From: JAPOXR01 sp963664715
Lineage (GTDB): Bacteria > Pseudomonadota > Alphaproteobacteria > Rhodobacterales > Rhodobacteraceae
Assembly: GCA_963664715.2 (NCBI GenBank)
Contig: CAXXUY010000012.1
Coordinates: 553,074 to 617,073 of the forward strand
DNA length: 64,000 nucleotides
Direction of reading: 5' to 3'
Of the stretch, positions 34,927 through 43,750 are shown piece after piece. Numbering within the stretch: position 1 is the stretch's first letter; every line of letters starts with the position of its first letter. A program made the translations under genes and the position numbers. The notes beneath the pieces were generated by a model. That model made no database searches. It had not been told where the DNA came from and saw nothing but the letters and a program-made list of their open reading frames with translations.

Positions 34927-36948
34927 ATGGCGGTCGCCGACCTGACGGATGAATGGCACAAGTCGCAGATACTGCCCCCGTTCGACCGGATTTCGGAAGA
35001 GGACTTTCTGCCTGCGTTCGGAGTTGCAATTGAAACCGCGCAACAGCGGATTTCCGAAATCGCCGAATGTCCCGAGAACCCGACATTTGAAAGCGTCATC
35101 GACAAACTTGAAGACGCAACGCAGGTTCTCGATCGAGTCGGCGACATTTTCTTTAACCTGACGGAGACGGACAGCAACGATCAGATGCGCGAAATTGAAA
35201 TGGAGATCGCCCCGCAGCTTGCCAGGTTCGACACGGAAACCCGGATGAACCCCGAGCTCTTTGCCAAGGTAAAGGAGCTGTGGGACAAGCGGGAGCAACT
35301 TGAATTGACCGAGGAACAGGACATGGTCCTGTTCAGGCACTACCGTTCCTTCATCAAGTCAGGGGCAAACCTGGAGCGACAAGCGCAAGAGAGATTCTTG
35401 GAAATCGATGAACGCCTTGCCAAGCTGTGCACCCAGTTCGGACAGAACATCCTCGCCGATGAAGCCAAGTGGCATATGGAACTCTCGGACGCGGACCTCG
35501 CCGGGCTGCCGGGATTCCTGCGGACCGCGACAAGACAGGCTGCCATCCAGCGCGGCATTGACGGTCACATCGTCACACTGGACAGGTCGCTGATCGAGCC
35601 TTTCCTGAAGTTCTCGGATGACAGGGCCTTGAGGAAGGAGGCCTATCTGGCCTGGGCAAGCCGCGGTGACACCGAGCAAAACCTGGGAGTCGTGAGTGAG
35701 ATCATCCGACTCCGTAAGGAGATGGCTACCCTTCTCGGCCAGTCCTCATATTCCAGACACCGGCTGGAGGATGAAATGGCCAAGACGCCGGAGGCAGTGA
35801 GCAAGGCACTGGAATCCATGTGGGCACCGGCGAGATCGGCGGCGGAGGCTGACCAGGCGAGGTTTCAACGTGAATTCGCCGCCGACGGACATCCTGGCCG
35901 TCTCGAACCATGGGACTGGCGATACTACGCAGAGCGTCGGAGGCTGTCCGAGCACGGCCTGGATGAGGCCGAAATCAAGCGGTATTTTCAACTGGACCGG
36001 CTGATCGACGCGGCATTTCATGTTTCAGGTCGACTCTTCGGACTATCGTTCAAGGAAAGCGCGGCTCCCGCATACCACCCTGACTGCAGGGTGTGGGAAG
36101 TCAGCAGGGAAGGCCGCGCCATCGGGATACTTGTCGGAGACTATTTTGCACGTTCCTCGAAGCGTTCAGGAGCCTGGTGCTCAACGTTTCTCGGCCAAAG
36201 AAAGCTTGGCAGCCCGGTCCGACCCGTGGTCGTCAATGCCTGCAACTTCATCAGGCCGGCCGAGGACGAGCCATGTCTGCTCTCCTTCGACGACGCCAGG
36301 ACGCTGTTTCACGAGTTCGGTCACGCTCTGCACGCCCTGCTGTCAGATGTCACCTATCCATTGGTCTCCGGATTGTCTGTCGCTCTTGATTTTGCCGAAC
36401 TTCCCAGCCAGCTCTTCGAAAACTGGCTGGAGTCGGAGGAGGTGCTCGACAAATTTGCAGTCGATTTCGAATCCGGAGCAAGATTGCCAGATGACCTTCG
36501 CAACAGGATGGCCGCTGCGCGCAACATCGATCAGCCATCTGCCACCGTGGAGTATCTTGCCTGCGCATTCGTGGATCTCGAGTTTCACAACAGCGAGTCA
36601 CTGGACGAGCCCATGCGTATCCAGGACAAGGTACTCCGGAAGATAGGGATGCCGCATGCCATCGGCATGCGACATGCAACTCCTCACTTCCAGCATGTAT
36701 TTTCGGGCGATAGCTATGCGTCCGGCTACTACAGCTACATCTGGGCCGATGTGCTGGCTGCCGACGCATACGAGGCGTTCCTGGAACAGGACGATGTCTT
36801 CTGCCCCGAAATTGCGGCCAGGCTGGAGAAGTTCGTGCTTTCGGCGGGTGGATCAAGAGATCCCGAGCAGCTGTATGTGAGTTTCAGGGGAAGGCTTCCT
36901 GAACCCGGCGCGCTGCTGAAAAAACGCGGGTTGATTGCCGCTGAGTGA
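34927..36948 (+). CDS. prlC: M3 family oligopeptidase A-like metallopeptidase
   Basis: The 673-residue zinc oligopeptidase degrades short peptides, including cleaved signal peptides, in the cytoplasm. The catalytic HEFGH is at about residues 462-466 (TLFHEFGHALHALLSD), with the downstream Glu region ELPSQLFENWL. The length matches E. coli oligopeptidase A (680). ATG 34927 has AGGAGAG just upstream. No signal peptide. It could also be called a dipeptidyl carboxypeptidase-like protein, but the N-terminus and length favour oligopeptidase A. Confidence 0.93.
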   Translation: MAVADLTDEWHKSQILPPFDRISEEDFLPAFGVAIETAQQRISEIAECPENPTFESVIDKLEDATQVLDRVGDIFFNLTETDSNDQMREIEMEIAPQLARFDTETRMNPELFAKVKELWDKREQLELTEEQDMVLFRHYRSFIKSGANLERQAQERFLEIDERLAKLCTQFGQNILADEAKWHMELSDADLAGLPGFLRTATRQAAIQRGIDGHIVTLDRSLIEPFLKFSDDRALRKEAYLAWASRGDTEQNLGVVSEIIRLRKEMATLLGQSSYSRHRLEDEMAKTPEAVSKALESMWAPARSAAEADQARFQREFAADGHPGRLEPWDWRYYAERRRLSEHGLDEAEIKRYFQLDRLIDAAFHVSGRLFGLSFKESAAPAYHPDCRVWEVSREGRAIGILVGDYFARSSKRSGAWCSTFLGQRKLGSPVRPVVVNACNFIRPAEDEPCLLSFDDARTLFHEFGHALHALLSDVTYPLVSGLSVALDFAELPSQLFENWLESEEVLDKFAVDFESGARLPDDLRNRMAAARNIDQPSATVEYLACAFVDLEFHNSESLDEPMRIQDKVLRKIGMPHAIGMRHATPHFQHVFSGDSYASGYYSYIWADVLAADAYEAFLEQDDVFCPEIAARLEKFVLSAGGSRDPEQLYVSFRGRLPEPGALLKKRGLIAAE

Positions 36949-37064
36949 CAATCCCGACGAATCCGGGCTGAGCCCGCTCAAGCAGGGTTCAGCTTGCAGG
37001 CTGACGGCCTGATTGGCACCCATCCAATGTGTGCAGCATGGCCGGTTTCAGCACGGTGCCGGAA

Positions 37065-37583
37065 TTACTGGTCGTCAATGCCCCAGAGCGACGACTTCTT
37101 GACCCAGCCGCTGTATTTCCCGACCGTGACCTGACACCATTCCTCGATGCACTTGCCCAGATCACCGATCACCCCGGTCTTCAGCTTGGCGACGATCCAC
37201 TTGTCTTCGCCAGGCCGTTTCCGCATCGGTGCCAGGTCCTCCATGACTTCCACGGTGCGTCTTCCCGAAATCATCGCCCGATACATCCAGCCACCGTTGC
37301 CGTCAGACGCTTCGACCTTCCGCCAGTTGCCGTGCTCGTCGGTAATCTTCAGCGGAGTCCCGGGCATGATGAACGTCCAGTCGATCGGGAAATTGATGCC
37401 CGGACCACGCCTGGCATTTGCCTCCGTCGCCTTCATCGACACGAATCGGGGGAGCGTATAACCTGTGACCGGACCGACACCGGGCCGTTCAGCTGGAGTT
37501 TCTTCGGTCTGGCCCGCCGCATTGCCGATCGGCCCGACGGCAAGAAGGAATGCAAAGACAACAAGAGGGACTAACCGAGCCAT
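37065..37583 (-). CDS. SH3-domain exported protein (COG3807-like)
   Basis: The 172-residue protein has a signal peptide (LVPLVVFAFLLAVGPIGNAAGQ) and two bacterial SH3-like units: RFVSMKATEANARRGPGINFPIDWTF..PGTPLKITDEHGNWRKVEA, then RKRPGEDKWIVAKLKTGVIGDLGKCIEEWCQVTVGKYSGWV. Family members are probably periplasmic and may bind the cell wall. In many alphaproteobacteria this gene is divergent from a 2-hydroxyacid dehydrogenase gene, as here. Confidence 0.9.
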   Translation of the reverse strand: MARLVPLVVFAFLLAVGPIGNAAGQTEETPAERPGVGPVTGYTLPRFVSMKATEANARRGPGINFPIDWTFIMPGTPLKITDEHGNWRKVEASDGNGGWMYRAMISGRRTVEVMEDLAPMRKRPGEDKWIVAKLKTGVIGDLGKCIEEWCQVTVGKYSGWVKKSSLWGIDDQ

Positions 37584-37707
37584 TTACCTGTAACCCTTTT
37601 CACCAGCATCCCCAATTCTTCAATCGAGGTCAATTGCTCTTGATTTGACTTTATTGGTTAAGGATTTTGTTTTACCAACTCAAGGTCACCGGTGCCCGGA
37701 ATTTATC

Positions 37708-38694
37708 ATGACCGATGCAAAGCTCTCTGTCGTTGTAACCAGAAAACTGCCTGACACCGTGGAGACGCGGATGAAGGAGTTGTTCGAAGTTCTTCTGCGG
37801 GATGATGATACTCCGATGACGAAGACCGAACTTGCCGCAGCGATCGCCCATACCGATGTCCTGGTTCCAACAATCACTGACGTGATCGACAGTTCGCTGC
37901 TGGCCAAGGCTGGCGACAAGCTGAAACTGGTTGCCAATTACGGTGCCGGGGTCGACCATATCGACGTCCAGACCGCGAGGATGCGCGGCATACTGGTATC
38001 AAACACGCCGGGTGTCGTGACCGAAGACACCGCCGACATGGCTGTCGGCCTGATTCTGGCCGTGGCCCGGCGCATTCGCGAAGGCTTCGAAATCATGGGT
38101 TCCGGGCATTGGGCGGGTTGGGCACCGAAAGCGTTGATGGGCTCGCGTGTCGGCGGAAAGAACCTCGGAATTCTGGGGATGGGACGAATTGGCACCGCAG
38201 TCGCCCGTCGAGCCAGGGCGTTCGGAATGCGCATACACTACCATAACCGAAAACGGCTCCATGCCGACATCGAACGGGAACTCGAGGCAACTTACTGGGA
38301 GAGTCTCGACCAGATGGTCAACCGGATCGATATCCTGTCGATAAACTGCCCGCACACGCCGTCCACCTTCCATCTCATCAATGAGCGACGCCTGAACCTC
38401 ATGAAAAAGGACGCCATTATCGTCAACACCTCCCGGGGAGAGGTGATTGACCAGAACGCCCTGACCAGGAAGCTCAGGAAGGGCGAAATCGCCGGCGCGG
38501 GCCTGGATGTCTTCGAACGCGGACGGGACATCAATCCCCGCATGCGCGATCTGCCCAACGTCGTTCTGTTGCCGCATATGGGGTCTGCAACGATAGAAGG
38601 GCGGATCGAAATGGGAGAGAAGGTCCTGATCAACATCAAGACATTTGCTGATGGACACAGGCCTCCTGACCTGGTTCTACCCGGCTCGTTCTGA
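37708..38694 (+). CDS. D-isomer-specific 2-hydroxyacid dehydrogenase (glyoxylate/hydroxypyruvate reductase type)
   Basis: The product is 328 residues from ATG 37708. The NAD(P)-binding domain has GKNLGILGMGRIGTAVARRA followed by YHNRKR, where the basic residues suggest NADPH. The catalytic set is Arg in VNTSRGEVID, Glu in AGLDVFER and His in LLPHMGSAT. It reduces glyoxylate, hydroxypyruvate or similar. The last 18 bp overlap the end of the convergent thiF-like gene. Confidence 0.93.
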   Translation: MTDAKLSVVVTRKLPDTVETRMKELFEVLLRDDDTPMTKTELAAAIAHTDVLVPTITDVIDSSLLAKAGDKLKLVANYGAGVDHIDVQTARMRGILVSNTPGVVTEDTADMAVGLILAVARRIREGFEIMGSGHWAGWAPKALMGSRVGGKNLGILGMGRIGTAVARRARAFGMRIHYHNRKRLHADIERELEATYWESLDQMVNRIDILSINCPHTPSTFHLINERRLNLMKKDAIIVNTSRGEVIDQNALTRKLRKGEIAGAGLDVFERGRDINPRMRDLPNVVLLPHMGSATIEGRIEMGEKVLINIKTFADGHRPPDLVLPGSF

Positions 38695-39693
38695 GTGCTC
38701 TGCACGGCCCTCGTCACTGGTCGCACACACGAGGCAGTCCCGGTTCTTCCTTAAACGGATGGTCCGGCTCTCGCCCCAAAGCGCATCAAGGATGAACATT
38801 TTCGATGCGAGCGGGTGGCCGGCGCCGGTGATGATCTTGATTGCCTCGGCAGCCATCATCGATCCAATGATACCCGGCAATGCGCCCAAAACGCCTCCCT
38901 CGGCACAGGACAGTGAAACACCCGGCGCCGGGTCTTCCGGGAAGACGCAGGCGAGACATGGCCATTCACCGCTACTGAACACGCTGACCTGACCCTCCCA
39001 CTGGCTGATCGCTCCAAAAACATAGGGAATACCGTTTTGGACACAGAAGCCGTTCGCCAGTCGCCGCGTCTCAAAACTGTCCGATCCGTCGAGCACGAGG
39101 TCATATCCCTGTAGCAAGTCAACCGTATCAGGTTTCAGCCGCCTGTTGATCGGGACGATTCTCGCGTGCGGGTTCAATCGGGAAAGGGCTTCCGTGGCGC
39201 TGTCTGCCTTCGGCTGGCCCAGCCTGTCGACAGTGTGGACGATCTGTCTTTGCAGGTTCGAAACTTCCACCACGTCGTCATCGACTATCCCGATCGTTCC
39301 CACGCCCGCCGCTGCCAGATAATAGAGGGATGCGGATCCCAGCCCGCCGGCGCCGATGACAATGACCCTGGCATTCTTGATCCTTTGCTGGCCTGCCCCG
39401 CCGATTTCCCTGAGAACGATGTGCCGGGCGTATCGCTCCAACTCGTCCGGCGAAAACCTGTCGTTACCGGATTCGACTTCCGGCTGGTTTCCGACTGCCC
39501 GGCGGCGGAGCCACCTGACGCCGGCCCAGTAGAGGGCCACCGCTGCCAGTGCGCCAATTCCCAGAATCCACGGTTCGAAACCGGAGGATGTCGGGTCCCC
39601 GTCCTGGGCGGCAGCCCGGAACGACAGAGTCCCTGCGAGACAACCCAGTGCCAGGACAGCCAGATTGCATGATCGAGAAACCCGCATCATCAC
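38677..39693 (-). CDS. ThiF/MoeB/HesA-family E1-like protein with N-terminal membrane segments
   Basis: The product is 338 residues. A hydrophobic signal-like segment (LAVLALGCLAGTLSFRAAA) and a second helix (PWILGIGALAAVALYWAGV) precede the E1 domain. That domain has YARHIVLREIGGAGQQRI, the ATP loop VIGAGGLGSASLYYLAAAG, DDDVVEVSNLQRQ, DGSDSFETR and two CxxC zinc pairs (CLAC, CLVC). E1-like enzymes adenylate a ubiquitin-like sulfur carrier such as MoaD or ThiS. With two membrane spans the catalytic domain would face the cytoplasm. It follows dut and coaBC on the same strand, a common alphaproteobacterial order. Confidence 0.88.
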   Translation of the reverse strand: MMMRVSRSCNLAVLALGCLAGTLSFRAAAQDGDPTSSGFEPWILGIGALAAVALYWAGVRWLRRRAVGNQPEVESGNDRFSPDELERYARHIVLREIGGAGQQRIKNARVIVIGAGGLGSASLYYLAAAGVGTIGIVDDDVVEVSNLQRQIVHTVDRLGQPKADSATEALSRLNPHARIVPINRRLKPDTVDLLQGYDLVLDGSDSFETRRLANGFCVQNGIPYVFGAISQWEGQVSVFSSGEWPCLACVFPEDPAPGVSLSCAEGGVLGALPGIIGSMMAAEAIKIITGAGHPLASKMFILDALWGESRTIRLRKNRDCLVCATSDEGRAEHSERAG

Positions 39694-39707
39694 GGACCTT
39701 CCATGGC

Positions 39708-40184
39708 TCAGTCGATTCCTGTCGAACCGAATCCGCCCGCTCCCCTTTCCGTTTCTTCCAAGTCTTCGACTTCCAGGAGCCGGGCGCCGACAACAGGCGC
39801 TATCACGAGTTGTGCGATCCGGTCACCATGCCCGACCGTGAATTCCCTTTCATTCAGATTGACAAGGATCACTCCTACAGGGCCACGGTAGTCGGAATCG
39901 ACTGTTCCCGGAGAATTCAGCACGGCGAGGCCATTCTTCAGCGCCAGACCCGACCTGGACCTGATCTGCCCCTCGTATCCCTGCGGAATCGCCATCGCAA
40001 ATCCGGTTGGCACGAGCCGCCTCGCAAACCCGGGAATCACCAGCCCGCAATGCCTTGTGTCTGCAGGCAGGTTTGCCCGGATGTCCGCGCCGGCGGAACC
40101 GGGCGTGGTGACTTCCGGAAGCGCTATACCGTCATCGAAACCTGGCAGACGGGAGATGCGGACGCAGACCTTCTGGTCCATCAC
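39708..40184 (-). CDS. dut: dUTP diphosphatase
   Basis: The 158-residue trimeric dUTPase hydrolyses dUTP to dUMP. The five family motifs are present: PGSAGADIRA, RSRSGLALKNG, GTVDSDYRGPVGV, GDRIAQLVIAP and the C-terminal RGAGGFGSTG that closes over the active site. The start overlaps the stop of coaBC by four bases (ATGA), so the two are coupled. Confidence 0.97.
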   Translation of the reverse strand: MMDQKVCVRISRLPGFDDGIALPEVTTPGSAGADIRANLPADTRHCGLVIPGFARRLVPTGFAMAIPQGYEGQIRSRSGLALKNGLAVLNSPGTVDSDYRGPVGVILVNLNEREFTVGHGDRIAQLVIAPVVGARLLEVEDLEETERGAGGFGSTGID

Positions 40185-41377
40185 TGACGCAACTTGTCAC
40201 AGATCTCGGCAACCAGCCTGTCTGCGACCGCCGATTTCGGCATGCGGGGCCATCGGTCGACGCCGTCTCCGGTTACGAGGAGAACCGTGTTTTCATCGCC
40301 GCCGAATGTATCGGTACCTTCGCCGACCTCGTTGGCCACGATCCAGTCACATCCCTTCCGAACCCGCTTTGCAGTGGCGTTCTCTTCCAGGTTTTCAGTT
40401 TCGGCGGCAAATCCGACAACCAGCCCCGGGCGGTTCTCCAGCCCGGCAACCGTGGCGAGTATGTCAGGATTCTCGACCAGGGTGAGTTGCTGCCCGGTGC
40501 GACCCGATTTCTTCTTGATCTTAGAAGGGCTTGCATTCGCAACCCGCCAATCGGCAACCGCAGCGGCAAATATGCCGACTTCTGCGGGCAGTTCCTGTTT
40601 GACCGCGTCCAGCATTTCACGGGCTGTTTCAACCCGGACGACCCGAATACCCACCCGCGGTTCCTCCGCGGCCGGACCCGTGATGAACACGACTTCTGCA
40701 CCATTCTCGGCGAAAGCCCTGGCAATCTCCGCACCCTGCTTGCCCGAAGACCTGTTGGCAATGAACCTCACCGGGTCGATGGCTTCCCAGGTGGGTCCGG
40801 ATGTGACGACAACCTTCATTGCCAGTCGTTCCCCGGGATTCAGAATCCGGTCAATCGCCTCCATGATTGTCTGCGGCTCCGCCATCCTGCCAGGTCCGAA
40901 TTCTCCGCATGCCATGTCGCCCGTCTCCGGCCCGACGAATTCGATCCCGTCATCTGCAAGCGTTGCCAAGTTCCGCTGCAGCGCGCTGTGCTGCCACATA
41001 CGGACATTCATGGCTGGTGCCACGAGAACCGGGGTGTCCGTTGCCATGAGCACGGTCGAGGCCAGATCGTCTGCGAGACCATGCGCCATCTTGGCGATCA
41101 AGTCCGCCGTTGCCGGGGCTATGACAACCAGGTCCGCCGACCTCGACAGGGCGATGTGGCCAATCCTTGCTTCCTCAGCAGGATCGAAGAGATCCGTGTT
41201 CACCTCGGTTCCGGCGAGAGCGGTCACGGATAGCGGCGTTACAAAACGCTCACCTGCTTCCGTAAGCACGGGGATCACCTCGCTACCCGTCTGCCTGATC
41301 AGCCTGATGAGTTCCAAGGACTTGTAGGCAGCGATACCGCCGCCTATGACAACCAGTATTTTCCTGTTCTGAAACAT
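40181..41377 (-). CDS. coaBC: Bifunctional phosphopantothenoylcysteine decarboxylase/synthetase CoaBC
   Basis: The product is 398 residues from ATG 41377 (MFQNRKILVVIGGGIAAYK). The N-terminal CoaC part has the FMN-binding LSRSADLVVIAPATADLIAKMAHG, the PAMNVRMW motif with the catalytic Asn, and the flap ETGDMACGEFGPGRM. The C-terminal CoaB part has VTSGPTWEAIDPVRFIANRSSGKQGAEIA and KIKKKSGR..LTLVENPDIL. It makes 4'-phosphopantetheine from phosphopantothenate and cysteine in coenzyme A synthesis. Confidence 0.96.
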   Translation of the reverse strand: MFQNRKILVVIGGGIAAYKSLELIRLIRQTGSEVIPVLTEAGERFVTPLSVTALAGTEVNTDLFDPAEEARIGHIALSRSADLVVIAPATADLIAKMAHGLADDLASTVLMATDTPVLVAPAMNVRMWQHSALQRNLATLADDGIEFVGPETGDMACGEFGPGRMAEPQTIMEAIDRILNPGERLAMKVVVTSGPTWEAIDPVRFIANRSSGKQGAEIARAFAENGAEVVFITGPAAEEPRVGIRVVRVETAREMLDAVKQELPAEVGIFAAAVADWRVANASPSKIKKKSGRTGQQLTLVENPDILATVAGLENRPGLVVGFAAETENLEENATAKRVRKGCDWIVANEVGEGTDTFGGDENTVLLVTGDGVDRWPRMPKSAVADRLVAEICDKLRQ

Positions 41378-41511
41378 CCGGGACAAGTTCCTGAAGCGTC
41401 CGGCTACCGAGTGATTATTGCAATCGGCATCCAAAATGCAATTCTCTGGTCCAAACGGTCATGATCGGTTTTTTTGCTCACCCCGCTTTGGCATGTAACT
41501 GAGTGACGGCT

Positions 41512-41753
41512 TTACCGCTGGTTCCGCCTGCCGGTTCCGGGACCGGTTGTGAGGCTGGGCTTTCCCTGTTCCGCCGGTTGTGACAATTGATCGGGTGCGG
41601 AAGTGGGCATGAGGACGCTTTTTTTGTGCGGCCTTATGAGCCCGTTTCCAAACTGTCCCAGGTCAACGGCTTCGCACCCCGCCATGTATCCGGTCAATCC
41701 GAGAACGCACAGCAAAATGCACCGCAGTCCACACAGGATCTGCGAGTCAGCTA
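41512..41753 (-). pseudogene. Small lipoprotein gene, main part, cut off from its start by IS110
   Basis: The frame reads LCGLRCILLCVLGLTGYMAGC followed by EAVDLGQFGNGLIRPHKK: a signal peptide with a lipobox-like MAGC and a short mature part. At 41744-41753 it meets the IS110 element. Removing the element and one copy of GAGTCAGCTA joins it to 43205-43214 and gives an 83-residue protein starting MRWLADSQILCG, in frame. The present upstream codons inside the element have an ATG at 41787 in frame, so a modified product may still be made. The function is unknown. Confidence 0.6.
41744..41753 (+). repeat. Direct repeat at the left edge of the IS110 element
   Basis: GAGTCAGCTA, repeated exactly at 43195-43204. 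One copy belonged to the original lipoprotein gene. Confidence 0.7.
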
Positions 41754-43194
41754 TCCGTCGACCCGCCCACTTCCGCGTATGTTCCACCCGAAGGAGGAAG
41801 TTCCATGATAGCGACAGACACGCTCCATGTCATCCACCCGTGCGCCGCCGGCATTGACGTGCACAAGATGCAGGTCACGGCGACGGTGCGGATTGCCCGG
41901 GCAAATGCGGATGCGCAGATCCACAACAAGGAGTTCAGCACCCTTCCGTGCGGGCTTGCCGCCCTTGCCGACTGGCTCCGCGCGCACGGTGTGACGGCGG
42001 CGGCGATGGAAGGCACGGGCGTCTACTGGGAGACGGTTTTCGACACCGTCGCCGAGGCCGGCATCACACCCCTGCTGCTCCATGCCCAGCACGTCAAGCA
42101 GATCAAGGGGCGCAAGACCGACATTGCCGACAGCGTCTGGCTGGCCCGGGTCTGCCAGTTCGGCCTCTGCAATCCGAGTCTGGTGCCGCCGAAAGCGTTC
42201 CGCGAGTTGCGCCGGGTCGCACGGGCGCGCCGGAAGATCGTCGCCGAGCGGACCCGGACGCGCAACCGCGTTCACAAGATCGTCGACAGCGCCGGCATCC
42301 GTGTCGGCGGCGTCCTCTCCGACCTCTTCGGGGTCAACGGACGGCGCATCCTCGACGGGCTGGTTGCGGGCAAGGAACGCGCCGAGATCATGGCCTCGCT
42401 CTCCGGCCATGTCCGCAGGCATCTCGCGACACTCAACGATGCCCTCGAAAGCAAGCTTTCAGAGGCCGACCGGTTCCTGTTGCGTGACCAGGTCCGCCTC
42501 TTCGACCAGGCCGGTGAGCGGCTCGCCGAATACGACGCCGTCATCGACAGGGGCCTCGCCGAACACCAGGTGGCCATCAGGTTGCTGACCACCATACCCG
42601 GCATCGACCATCGCGCCGCATCGGCAATCATCATCGAGCTCGGCCCCGACATCTCCGTCTTCCCGTCGGAACGTCACTGCGCCGCCTGGGCCGGGCTCGC
42701 TCCCGGCAACAACGAGAGCGCCGGAAAACGACGCTCGGGACGCGTCCGCAGGGGCAATCAGGCGCTGCGCACCCTCCTCATCGAGTGCGCACAGGCCGCC
42801 GCCCGAAGCAACCACTGTCAGTTCAAGGGATATCACAAGGCGCTCACCGTGCGCCGTGGCTACAAGCGGGCCACCGTCGCCACCGCGCACAAGCTGTTGC
42901 GCGTCATCTACCACATGCTCACGACAGGGGAATTCTATCGGGATCGCGAAACCGACTACGAGGCACTGATGGTCATGCGCAACGCGCCGCGCTGGTTCAA
43001 AATGCTGCGAAAGCACGGCTTCATGACCAGGGGCGAGGCACAACCAGCGGCATCCTGATCACGGCTGTCGCAGCGGCCAACATAACCGAAACGCACCCGC
43101 GAGCGCACTCCGGCACAGGGCCATGAATGCGGGGAAGCCCTCACTGCCCAAGTCGCCGCAAATGCGTCACATTCCGAAAAGCTGGTCCAGGCCG
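41754..43194 (+). mobile_element. IS110-family insertion sequence, about 1441 bp between direct repeats
   Basis: The edges are set by the 10-bp direct repeat GAGTCAGCTA on both sides and by exact restoration of a lipoprotein frame when it is removed. No terminal inverted repeats are seen, as expected for IS110. About 51 bp precede the transposase and about 136 bp follow it. In IS110 elements the longer non-coding end often encodes the bridge RNA. Confidence 0.78.
41805..43058 (+). CDS. IS110-family DEDD transposase
   Basis: The product is 417 residues with GGAGGAAG before ATG 41805. The N-terminal RuvC-like DEDD domain shows GIDVHKMQV, AAMEGTGVYWE and KGRKTDIADSVWLA. A coiled middle region follows. 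The C-terminal Transposase_20 domain shows TIPGIDHRAASAIIIELG, FAAW-like CAAWAGLAPGNNESAGKRRSGRVRRGNQALR, with the serine used in this family in NESAGK. The protein looks complete and the element may be active. Confidence 0.95.
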   Translation: MIATDTLHVIHPCAAGIDVHKMQVTATVRIARANADAQIHNKEFSTLPCGLAALADWLRAHGVTAAAMEGTGVYWETVFDTVAEAGITPLLLHAQHVKQIKGRKTDIADSVWLARVCQFGLCNPSLVPPKAFRELRRVARARRKIVAERTRTRNRVHKIVDSAGIRVGGVLSDLFGVNGRRILDGLVAGKERAEIMASLSGHVRRHLATLNDALESKLSEADRFLLRDQVRLFDQAGERLAEYDAVIDRGLAEHQVAIRLLTTIPGIDHRAASAIIIELGPDISVFPSERHCAAWAGLAPGNNESAGKRRSGRVRRGNQALRTLLIECAQAAARSNHCQFKGYHKALTVRRGYKRATVATAHKLLRVIYHMLTTGEFYRDRETDYEALMVMRNAPRWFKMLRKHGFMTRGEAQPAAS

Positions 43195-43214
43195 GAGTCA
43201 GCTAACCACCTCAT
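43195..43214 (-). pseudogene. Start codon end of the IS110-split lipoprotein gene
   Basis: On the minus strand, ATG at 43214 followed by AGG TGG TTA gives MRWL, then the repeat TAGCTGACTC. After removal of the element the frame continues as ADSQILCGLRC into 41743. The repeat copy lies at 43195-43204. Confidence 0.55.
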
Positions 43215-43750
43215 TCGTCCAGCCGTTGGAAAAGTTACACAGCAAATGACCGATGGAAGACCCTGACCTTGTATCGTTTCTTGCACGCCATCGTCGCGCA
43301 AACCCGCTCACCGGACAGAGTGTTGCGGAACAGCAGCAGAATACGGGAACATTCGACGAGTGCCCGATATACCACGTTCCCATCGGCAGATTGTCGCCCG
43401 AGTGCAGACACCACCAAATTGCCCGGGCGAAGCCGCGATCGGGGTCGGCATGGCCTGGACAGAAGTGGATTTGGCACTGCCTGCAGGTGACGCCCGGAGG
43501 CCCCCGGAGCAATTCGAACCAATGATGGTCGACGAGAACGGCTTTGTTGGCACCTCAAGACCTGTCATATTGTCAAGAACTGCGGCGAATTCAGTCAGGG
43601 GAGAGAGTCACGTGCTGGTGGTCACATGTACCTGAACCAGACGCACAAATTGCAACACAGCCTGACTCGAATGGCCGGGACCGGATTCCCGGAGTCGTGT
43701 CGTTGCGGCGATGATGATCGCGACGGCTTGCCGGTTTCAGGAATTCGGAC
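43215..43750 (+). other. 536-bp stretch without a recognisable gene
   Basis: Open frames of about 90-107 codons exist on both strands, but none resembles a protein family. It would have held the promoter of the split lipoprotein gene (leftward) and of cobU (rightward). Confidence 0.35.

Noticed and set aside
41455..41510. Run of seven T near 41470 as a possible terminator
   Set aside because: The preceding bases form only a weak, mismatched stem, so an intrinsic terminator is not supported.
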